From the NCBI GenBank assembly GCA_947581885.1, contig CANPWF010000123.1:1-5320 (forward strand): a stretch of 5,320 nt of DNA. The letters are read 5' to 3'. The position numbers and the translations under genes are program-made. The notes below the pieces were generated by a model. That model was given only the letters and a program-made list of their open reading frames with translations, searched no databases and was not told where the DNA came from. How positions within the stretch are numbered: position 1 is the first letter of the stretch; each line of letters opens with the position of its first letter. This stretch comes from an uncultured Clostridia bacterium (lineage in GTDB: Bacteria > Bacillota > Clostridia > Christensenellales > Borkfalkiaceae). This document shows, in pieces, positions 1 through 5,135 of this stretch.

Positions 1-14
1 TAATCTATGCTTAT

Positions 15-43
15 AGTATAGCATGGGATAATGAGATTGTCAA
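15..43 (-). promoter_or_regulatory. Near-consensus sigma-A promoter, directed leftward out of the window
   Basis: Read on the minus strand, TTGACA (38-43) is followed after exactly 17 bases by TATACT (15-20). This is a perfect -35 box and a 5-of-6 -10 box. Transcription would begin near position 8 and leave the window at the left. The -35 box overlaps the end of the T-rich tract of the terminator of the surface-protein gene, so one transcript would end where the next begins. The -10 box is flanked by short inverted arms ATGCT (7-11) and AGCAT (20-24), which could be an operator half-site pair or chance. The gene it serves is not visible. Confidence 0.72.
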
Positions 44-73
44 AGAAAAGGAAGGGGGGAGCGAACTCCCCCC
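41..73 (-). terminator. Intrinsic terminator of the surface-protein gene
   Basis: The plus strand carries GGGGGGAG (54-61), a CGAA loop (62-65) and CTCCCCCC (66-73), an uninterrupted 8-bp, almost pure G:C stem. On the minus strand, the transcript of the surface gene would form the stem with a UUCG tetraloop and then run into TTCCTTTTCTTTG (53-41). It begins about 61 bases after the stop codon at 135-137. The T tract is broken by C residues but is still T-rich. A TCGGTTTTGG stretch at 75-84 on the other side could give weak termination for plus-strand transcripts too. Confidence 0.8.
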
Positions 74-91
74 CTCGGTTTTGGTTATGGT

Positions 92-118
92 GCAAAGGTT
101 ACAATTTTAAGCCTTTGC
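92..118 (-). other. Stem-loop in the 3' untranslated region of the surface-protein gene
   Basis: Perfect 7-base inverted arms GCAAAGG (92-98) and CCTTTGC (112-118) enclose a 13-base AT-rich loop. The structure starts 16 bases after the surface-gene stop codon and lies before the strong terminator. Neither side is followed by a T tract, so it is unlikely to terminate by itself. A transcript-end protecting hairpin or chance are both possible. Confidence 0.4.
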
Positions 119-134
119 GAGCGATCCGCGCAAC

Positions 135-3100
135 TTAGTGCTTCTTGCGCTTGGTGACGAAGGCGGCGGCGAAGAGCGTCGTGGCTGCCGCGATCCCGCC
201 CGCGAGGGCGATGCTGCTTCCGCAACCCTTCTTCTCGCCTTCTTCGTCCTTGTTCCCGCTGCCGGTACTGCCGCTTCCGCCATTCGAATTCGGAGCCTTA
301 GCAGCTTCTTCCAAGGTGAACTCCACCTCGTCACTGCCGCCCGCGGTGGTCACGGTGAGGGTGTGCTTCCCAACGGCGAGTTCCCCGAGAATACTGCTCT
401 TCACGGTGAGTTTGCCGTCCGCGTAGGTGTAGTCGCTTGCGAGGAGCACTTCGTCGCCGATCGAGACGGAGACGATATCCCTGCCCTTCAAATCGACATC
501 GATGACGAGTTCGCCGTTCTGCTTCGCCGTGTAGGTGCCGTCCACGATGACGGGCGGTACGTCTTTCACGACGATGTCCGCGGAAACGGAGGAGGTCGCC
601 GTCGTCACTTTGATGGTGTAGGTGCCCGCGGTGAGCGCGTCGAACACGCTCTTCTTCACGGTGAGTTTCCCTTCCGCATAGGTGTATTCGGATGCCGTAA
701 GCGTCTTGCTGCCGAGTTCCACCTTGGTGATGGTTTGCCCCTTCGCGTCGAGGGTGATGACGAAATCGGTCGCCGTGAGCTTATCGTATTCGGAAACGGA
801 ACCGAGCACGGGGGTCGTATCGACGACGATGACCGTGAAGGTCGCTTTCGCGCCCGAGTTCGAAACCAACGTGAATTCATACGTTGCGGGAGCGAGATTT
901 GCAAAGAACGCGGCTCTCAATGTGAGGGTGTCGTTCGTGAGGTCGTAGAGCGTCGCCTCGACGGTGTGTTCCCCGTTCTGCCCGTAGGTGATCTTGGCGA
1001 TCGGATTGCCCTTCATATCGACGTTTTCGAGGGTGAGGCCCGCGCCGCTCGCCTTGTCGTAGGTCTTTTCCCCCGCAGGAAGCACGGGCTTGGAATCGAT
1101 CACCGTAAAGGTGAGTTTGAGCGTGTTGCCTTTGGAAGTGGTGACTTCGATCTCGATGGGAGCCGTTTCGTTCGCCTTCGTGTCGCAGAACGCCTTGGTG
1201 AACGTGAGGGTCGCCGTGCCGCCCGCATAGGAGACGGTGTATTCGGTATTTTGAAGGGCTGTTCCGCCGCACTTCACCTCGGTGATGCTGTACACATGAT
1301 TGTCGTTCGCTTCGTACACGTCGATGGAATAGGCGGGAAGTTTCTCCGTCGCCTTATCGTACTGCGACGCGGTCGCCGATGCCACCGGGAAGAATTCCGC
1401 AAACATCGCGAATTGATCCATTATGATCTCGGCGGGTTGATCTTCGTCTGCCATGGCGGCTTGGATCCGAACGTATGCCAAGGAATCTTCGATGGTTTGG
1501 GTGTAGTTGAACCAAACGGTGATATGCTTCCAACCGTCCTGTCCTTCTACGTCCTCAACCGTCCAGCACAGTTTGGACGACTGTTCGCCGTTATCGACGC
1601 GGCGATCCCCCATGATATCGATCTGCAAAGAGCCGATATCTTGTTCCGTTCCGCCGCCCGACTTCATCTCTCTGAGGTTGATGTTGAAGATCGCGTTGGT
1701 CGCTTTCACATCGAAGGAGAGGGAATTCCAAGCTCCCGCTTTCCAACCCGTTATCATGAGCCCGTTGGAGTTGATGAGCCCGAGGAAGGAAGAGTACTGC
1801 TCCTCTTTGGGGGTGAATTTCAACCCGTCTCTCGTCGACTCGACCACCCAATGCGAAGCGGTGGGATCCATGGAGAGATTGTTGCCCGAGGCAGACCAAA
1901 ACTCGTCCGACGCTTTATCGTTGCCGCTGATCGACACGCTCGAAAGGCTCATGGAGTAGATCCTGTTTTGATAGATGTCGATGACTTCGATTTTGCACTC
2001 GTAATTTCCTTGCGAGGTCTCTACGGTGAGGGTGCGTTCCCCCGTTCCGAGACCTTTGAGTGCGGCTTCTTTCACGACCAAGAGGTTGCTGTCTTTCGTG
2101 AATTGGTAGTTGCCGCTGTCGACGGCATCTCCGTCGATCTTGACCGCCGTAACATCTTCGAGCGAGGCGAACATCGAAAGGTCGCCGCCCGCCGTCTTGT
2201 TGTAGACGGTAGCCGTCTTATTGAGCCCCGCCGCGATCTCGGTTTTGACTTCTTCCTGAATCTTGAAGTCGTCGAGATAGAAGCCTGTATCGCCTGCTTC
2301 ACCTTCATCCGCCTGCATATTGAAGAAGTTGAAAATGAAATTGCCTTTCCCGTTCAGATAGACATCAACAGAAAACACACCGTCTGCATACGTCGTCGCA
2401 TTTTTGACAAGCGTCCCGCCCATTGACGAAGCTTCGAAGCTTGTCGAACCGCCGTTTACAAGAACGACATAGTCGATATCCGATTGGTTATTTCCGTTCT
2501 GGAAACCAATGTAAATCTTTTTCCATTCCCCGAACGGCTTGATTTTCATCGTATAACGGTAGACGCTTTCCGGATTCGTCGACGAAACCTTACTTGCATC
2601 AAGATATACTCGATCGATTTGCCACCTTTCGGTATCCTGATAGAAGGAATAAATTGCTTTTAATGCTTGACTATCGTCAATGCCGCCTTCGGTCGCAATC
2701 GTGAGCCGATCCGTCGGTGTAATCCCTGCAAATCCGCACGCAGCATACATCGCATCGCTACCTGCTGTAGACGGATCGACCGTGTTGAATTTCTCAGAGT
2801 ACACCGTTTTATAGGTGCGTTGTTCAACGGGTACAGGGGGCTTGTAAGCAGTGATCTCAGTAATCGAGATATTATCGATGTAGAGCCCTGCTTCGCCGAT
2901 ACGGTTGGGGGCATTCACGGAAGCGGACAGTTTGAACTCGCCGCCTTGCCCGACGACGATCGCTTCCACGGTATAAACGCCCTTGTTCTCCGTGACCGTG
3001 CACCCCTCTTGTTTGAAGAAGGATTCATCCGCATCGGTATACTGTACATCCATCGCGCTCACGATCTTCATGTCGCCGCTGTCGATCAACGCGCCGCCGT

Positions 3101-4124
3101 CCGTCGTGTACTGTTCGAAGTGGAACGTCGTATCCTGCACCACACCAAAATGCGCGGTATCGAATTTGACGCTGTAATATTTGCCCGAATCGAGCTTGCG
3201 GGAAGCGTCCTTATCGAGGTAGAGTTCGGTGCCCGCGGTCGTCGTATTCTCGGTGAACTCGTCCACGGCTTTGAGCGTTTTGCCCTCGATGCCGCTTCTC
3301 TCGGTATAAACCGTGTCTGCCACATTCGACGCAAAACCGGTACTTCCAAAGATGCCGTTCTTGACTCCCACGATACCGGGCGTAACCTTTTCGGACAGCT
3401 TATAAAGTGACCCCCCCCCATCGTTTTCGGAGATCTCAAACTCCGATATGCGAATGGTCGGTTCTTTCTTTTCGTTCAGTTCGGCAACCTGATCGGCTCC
3501 TGTCGTCATGTCGAAAACAAAGCCCGTGTTGGGGTTGCTGGCATCGCTCGTCCCCTTCATCGTGGTCTCGAACGAATACCAACCGTCCTCTCCTACTTGG
3601 GAAGTTTCGCCGCCAACCATCGTAAGCTGAAGCCCCTGCTGATAGTTTACCGCCTTTACGGACCCTTTCTCGAAAACGACAACGGAATTGTGCTTGCCAG
3701 TATCGCCCGATTGAATCATTACAGTACAATTTCCGTTATCCGTTACCTTGGGATTGAGCCAAAGTTCCCATTTCACTTTATACGTCTTAGCTGCGTCAAG
3801 TGTAAGGCCAAAAGGATTGGCTGTATAGAAATAAAGTCGGCTGTCATTTACGTTATGTCCGCCCGCTTCCCATTGGTATGATTGTGCAACAAAGGTGCCA
3901 TGCGACCCGTCGACGATGGAACGGTTGGAGCCTTTCCATCCTTTTGCTGCAATTTCCGCGTCCCCCGCCGACGTTTCGAGGGATTCGAAATTTTCGGTAT
4001 ACAGTGCGGCTTCATCCGCCGAGGCGCGGAGCGGACGGAGCGACGCGAGCGCGCCCGCAAGTGCGCCGAAACACAGCGCGGCCGAAACGGAGAGCGCGAT
4101 GTTTCTTGTCTTTTTGTTTACCAT
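135..4124 (-). CDS. Large modular cell-surface protein with glycan-binding-like and Ig-like (X2-type) modules
   Basis: This 1329-residue protein is predicted to be exported and held at the cell surface, probably binding carbohydrate or host/food glycans; that role is inferred. Residues 1-36 form a signal peptide (NKKTRN basic end, Ala/Leu-rich core, ASA before Asp37). Four jelly-roll-like modules follow at about 40-233, 263-424, 438-624 and 720-912. At least two end in the CBM4_9-like last strand (GLYIDNISI near 413-421, GFYLDDFKI near 614-622). Ig-like modules lie at about 632-716, 914-1010, 1016-1102, 1106-1188 and 1191-1272. The last two show the CBM_X2 pattern (Leu-x-Ala-Ser-x-Tyr-Thr-Tyr-Ala-x-Gly-Lys-Leu-Thr-Val-Lys). 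A Gly/Ser/Asn linker leads to GCGSS, a hydrophobic segment and KRKKH. No LPXTG, SLH or catalytic motif was seen. The start is fixed by AAGGAGG six bases upstream. A G9 run encodes Gly236-238. It is divergent from an AraC-type regulator, its likely controller. It could instead be a non-catalytic part of a cell-bound polysaccharide-degrading system. Confidence 0.93.
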   Translation of the reverse strand: MVNKKTRNIALSVSAALCFGALAGALASLRPLRASADEAALYTENFESLETSAGDAEIAAKGWKGSNRSIVDGSHGTFVAQSYQWEAGGHNVNDSRLYFYTANPFGLTLDAAKTYKVKWELWLNPKVTDNGNCTVMIQSGDTGKHNSVVVFEKGSVKAVNYQQGLQLTMVGGETSQVGEDGWYSFETTMKGTSDASNPNTGFVFDMTTGADQVAELNEKKEPTIRISEFEISENDGGGSLYKLSEKVTPGIVGVKNGIFGSTGFASNVADTVYTERSGIEGKTLKAVDEFTENTTTAGTELYLDKDASRKLDSGKYYSVKFDTAHFGVVQDTTFHFEQYTTDGGALIDSGDMKIVSAMDVQYTDADESFFKQEGCTVTENKGVYTVEAIVVGQGGEFKLSASVNAPNRIGEAGLYIDNISITEITAYKPPVPVEQRTYKTVYSEKFNTVDPSTAGSDAMYAACGFAGITPTDRLTIATEGGIDDSQALKAIYSFYQDTERWQIDRVYLDASKVSSTNPESVYRYTMKIKPFGEWKKIYIGFQNGNNQSDIDYVVLVNGGSTSFEASSMGGTLVKNATTYADGVFSVDVYLNGKGNFIFNFFNMQADEGEAGDTGFYLDDFKIQEEVKTEIAAGLNKTATVYNKTAGGDLSMFASLEDVTAVKIDGDAVDSGNYQFTKDSNLLVVKEAALKGLGTGERTLTVETSQGNYECKIEVIDIYQNRIYSMSLSSVSISGNDKASDEFWSASGNNLSMDPTASHWVVESTRDGLKFTPKEEQYSSFLGLINSNGLMITGWKAGAWNSLSFDVKATNAIFNINLREMKSGGGTEQDIGSLQIDIMGDRRVDNGEQSSKLCWTVEDVEGQDGWKHITVWFNYTQTIEDSLAYVRIQAAMADEDQPAEIIMDQFAMFAEFFPVASATASQYDKATEKLPAYSIDVYEANDNHVYSITEVKCGGTALQNTEYTVSYAGGTATLTFTKAFCDTKANETAPIEIEVTTSKGNTLKLTFTVIDSKPVLPAGEKTYDKASGAGLTLENVDMKGNPIAKITYGQNGEHTVEATLYDLTNDTLTLRAAFFANLAPATYEFTLVSNSGAKATFTVIVVDTTPVLGSVSEYDKLTATDFVITLDAKGQTITKVELGSKTLTASEYTYAEGKLTVKKSVFDALTAGTYTIKVTTATSSVSADIVVKDVPPVIVDGTYTAKQNGELVIDVDLKGRDIVSVSIGDEVLLASDYTYADGKLTVKSSILGELAVGKHTLTVTTAGGSDEVEFTLEEAAKAPNSNGGSGSTGSGNKDEEGEKKGCGSSIALAGGIAAATTLFAAAFVTKRKKH
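138..230 (-). other. C-terminal membrane anchor or sorting tail with invariant-Cys-like motif
   Basis: This is the last 31 residues of the surface protein. After an acidic/basic linker (KDEEGEKK), GCGSS sits at residues 1300-1304 (213-227). A hydrophobic Ala/Gly/Ile/Leu/Phe/Val stretch of about 18 residues follows (1305-1322), then KRKKH at the C-terminus. The order of Cys-containing motif, one membrane span and basic tail resembles C-terminal sorting signals of the MYXO-CTERM and Synerg-CTERM kind. It lacks the LPXTG motif of classical sortase substrates. Whether it is cleaved, lipidated or simply stays as a membrane anchor cannot be told from the sequence. Confidence 0.65.
309..1079 (-). 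repeat. Three contiguous Ig-like/X2-type repeat modules within the surface protein
   Basis: Residues 1016-1272 hold three tandem modules with a period of about 85 residues. Each has a Tyr-x-Lys or Tyr-x-Ala start, a Gly-centred turn, and a closing Ala/Gly-Thr-Tyr/His-Thr strand before a Val-rich end. The last two are closest, with matching cores ASEYTYAEGKLTVKKS and ASDYTYADGKLTVKSS. Their DNA shares an identical 15-base block (CTTCACGGTGAGTTT on the plus strand) at 399-413 and 654-668, exactly 255 bases or 85 codons apart. The pattern fits the CBM_X2 family, whose members act as stalks or weak polysaccharide binders. A stalk that lifts the N-terminal modules off the membrane is the likeliest role. 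Confidence 0.8.
3411..3419 (-). repeat. Homopolymer of nine G (coding strand) inside the surface-protein gene
   Basis: Nine C on the plus strand read as GGG GGG GGG in the gene and encode Gly236-Gly238, in the linker between the first and second jelly-roll-like modules. The protein reads smoothly across it, so the gene is in frame as given. One added G would put a TAA in frame at 3400-3402, four codons on. One lost G would shift to a frame that stays open only to a stop at 3086-3088. Runs of this length are prone to slippage in replication and in sequencing. Confidence 0.9.
4017..4124 (-). other. Sec signal peptide of the surface protein
   Basis: Residues 1-36 begin MVNKKTRN, a positively charged end, and continue with a hydrophobic core rich in Ala, Leu, Ser and Gly from about residue 9 to 28. 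The segment ends Arg-Pro-Leu-Arg-Ala-Ser-Ala. The Ala34-Ser35-Ala36 site is a standard signal peptidase I motif and precedes Asp-Glu, which is also typical. No lipobox Cys is in the right place, so N-terminal lipidation is not expected. Confidence 0.88.
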
Positions 4125-4130
4125 AATCTT

Positions 4131-4137
4131 CCTCCTT
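4131..4137 (-). promoter_or_regulatory. Ribosome binding site of the surface-protein gene
   Basis: On the minus strand AAGGAGG lies six bases before the ATG at 4122-4124, an ideal Shine-Dalgarno match and spacing. It settles the start. No good sigma-A promoter could be found upstream for this gene: the best pairing, TTATAG-17-TACAAC, has a very poor -35 box. This suggests that transcription depends on an activator. Confidence 0.9.
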
Positions 4138-4142
4138 ATTTT

Positions 4143-4177
4143 TTGCGATTTCTCTATTTTCTTGCGGTTTTATCCGC
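4143..4177. promoter_or_regulatory. Candidate regulator sites: direct repeats and a small palindrome in the divergent spacer
   Basis: TTGCGATTT (4143-4151) and TTGCGGTTT (4162-4170) match at 8 of 9 bases and are offset by 19 bases, close to two helical turns. AraC-family proteins usually bind directly repeated half-sites about two turns apart. The second copy overlaps a short palindrome, GCGG (4164-4167) and CCGC (4174-4177). The closeness to the surface-gene ribosome binding site would place these in its leader rather than upstream of its promoter, which weakens an activator-site reading. The spacer is AT-rich, so chance similarity is possible. Confidence 0.3.
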
Positions 4178-4195
4178 TTATTTCCCCATAAAAGG

Positions 4196-4224
4196 TTGTA
4201 TTTCTTGTTGATTTGTGCTATAAT
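4196..4224 (+). promoter_or_regulatory. Sigma-A promoter of the AraC-family regulator
   Basis: TTGTAT (4196-4201) and a perfect TATAAT (4219-4224) are separated by 17 bases. The -10 box is preceded by TGC, giving an extended -10 element. Transcription should begin near 4231, leaving a leader of about 40 bases before the ATG at 4272. This promoter is stronger by sequence than anything facing the surface gene, consistent with a regulator made at a basal level. Confidence 0.78.
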
Positions 4225-4227
4225 CGA

Positions 4228-4254
4228 TTTTGCCGAATTGTTCTTCGGACAAAA
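4228..4254 (+). promoter_or_regulatory. Inverted repeat at the predicted transcript start of the regulator gene
   Basis: TTTTG-CCGAA (4228-4237) is mirrored by TTCGG-A-CAAAA (4244-4254), with one unpaired A at 4249 and a 6-base loop. It covers the predicted start of transcription and ends four bases before the ribosome binding site. It could be an operator that blocks the promoter, a 5' stabilising hairpin in the mRNA, or both. No T tract follows, so it is not an intrinsic terminator. Confidence 0.5.
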
Positions 4255-4258
4255 CTCC

Positions 4259-4264
4259 AAGGAG
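4259..4264 (+). promoter_or_regulatory. Ribosome binding site that decides the regulator start
   Basis: AAGGAG lies seven bases before the ATG at 4272-4274. It selects this ATG over an in-frame TTG at 4230, which is at or just upstream of the predicted transcript start and has no ribosome binding site. Confidence 0.88.
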
Positions 4265-4271
4265 CCGTTTG

Positions 4272-5135
4272 ATGCATATCATTCGCAACGCAACGACGCT
4301 CACCTATATCGAATACGCGCCGTCTTTCGTCGGGCTCAACGTCACCGAGTTCGGCGAGGAACAGAACGACAGTTCTTCGCATTCGAGTGCCCTCTACTAT
4401 CGCAACAACCACATCCTGCACTTCGTCGTCGAAGGGAAGGGAAGTTTTACTTGCGACGGGCGGGTGTATCCCCTCTCTGCGGGCAAGGCGTTCGTCATCA
4501 CCCCCAAAAATCTCATTCGCTATGCGGCGGAAAAGGGCGAGGCGTGGACGTACCGCTGGATCTCCTTTGCGGGCACGGACTGCGATCTCCTCTACGAACA
4601 GTGCGGGCTGAGCCAAAATCCCGTGTTCGACTTCGCGCCCGAGGATATCGAACCCCTGAACCGCCTCCTCGACCATATCCGCACGCCGTCGAACCTTACC
4701 GAGAATCCCGTTACCATGTCCTTAGCGGCGAGCGCGATGGCGTTCGACGTGCTCCGTCGGCTCGCCAAGAAGTTGCGCGGGGAGCCCGTAAAGGAGCCGA
4801 ATAAACTTTCGATCATCGACAGCGCGGTCGCCTACATGAAGGCGAATCTCGAAAGGCCGATGAACATCAACGCGCTGTGCAAGGAACTTTCGATCTCCCG
4901 CTCGTACTTCTCGACGATGTTCCAAGCGGCGATGGAGCAATCCCCCTACCGCTACTTCCAGAATCTCCGCATCCAACGGGCGAGCGAACTTCTTCTGCAA
5001 GACAAGTATTTGCGCATCTATGAGGTCGCCGAGCAGACGGGCTTCCCCACCGTGGCGCAGTTCTGCAAGACCTTCCACAAGATCGCGGGGATGTCGCCCT
5101 CGGAGTTCCGCGCCCGCTACGGCGCGAAGCGGTGA
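4272..5135 (+). CDS. AraC/XylS-family transcriptional regulator
   Basis: This 287-residue cytoplasmic DNA-binding protein probably senses a small ligand, most often a sugar in this family, and switches a nearby promoter. Residues about 20-155 match the AraC-type cupin sensing domain: a long beta run with HILHFVVEGKGSF (47-59), the Tyr-Pro-Leu-x-x-Gly turn (66-71), FVITP (74-78) and the YRWISFAG strand (94-101). Residues about 178-283 form the double helix-turn-helix domain. The first helix-turn-helix is near 197-221 (MNINALCKELSISRSYFSTMF). The second, near 249-273, has the family signature ending in FCKTFHKIAGMSPSEFRARY. Length is normal for the family. It is divergent from the surface-protein gene across 147 bases and has its own good promoter, so that gene is the first target to suspect. 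Its 3' end overlaps a convergent gene by 19 bases. The ligand cannot be predicted. Confidence 0.95.
   Translation: MHIIRNATTLTYIEYAPSFVGLNVTEFGEEQNDSSSHSSALYYRNNHILHFVVEGKGSFTCDGRVYPLSAGKAFVITPKNLIRYAAEKGEAWTYRWISFAGTDCDLLYEQCGLSQNPVFDFAPEDIEPLNRLLDHIRTPSNLTENPVTMSLAASAMAFDVLRRLAKKLRGEPVKEPNKLSIIDSAVAYMKANLERPMNINALCKELSISRSYFSTMFQAAMEQSPYRYFQNLRIQRASELLLQDKYLRIYEVAEQTGFPTVAQFCKTFHKIAGMSPSEFRARYGAKR

Noticed and set aside
13..32. Plus-strand -10-like boxes TATAGT and GATAAT near the left edge
   Set aside because: No matching -35 box at 16-18 bases is present for GATAAT, and the strong promoter here faces the other way.
138..2426. Long plus-strand open frame (762 codons) lying antisense to the surface-protein gene
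   Set aside because: It starts with GTG without a ribosome binding site, its product is rich in Arg, His and Gly with mirrored repeats of the Ig-like modules, and it lies wholly opposite a gene with a clear signal peptide and domains. Such frames arise from GC-rich codon use.
3086..3439. Minus-strand open frame of 117 codons crossing the G9 tract
   Set aside because: It is not a gene by itself: the product is Arg/Ser/Pro-rich and the true frame is the surface protein. It matters only as the frame entered if one G is lost.
4012..4260. Minus-strand open frame of 82 codons starting in the divergent spacer
   Set aside because: It begins at TTG without a ribosome binding site and overlaps the signal-peptide region of the surface gene in another frame. 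Its Lys/Asn-rich start merely reflects the AT-rich spacer.
4230..4271. In-frame TTG start that would add 14 residues to the AraC-type regulator
   Set aside because: It falls at the predicted transcript start, has no ribosome binding site, and the added residues are not part of the family. The ATG at 4272 has AAGGAG at ideal spacing.
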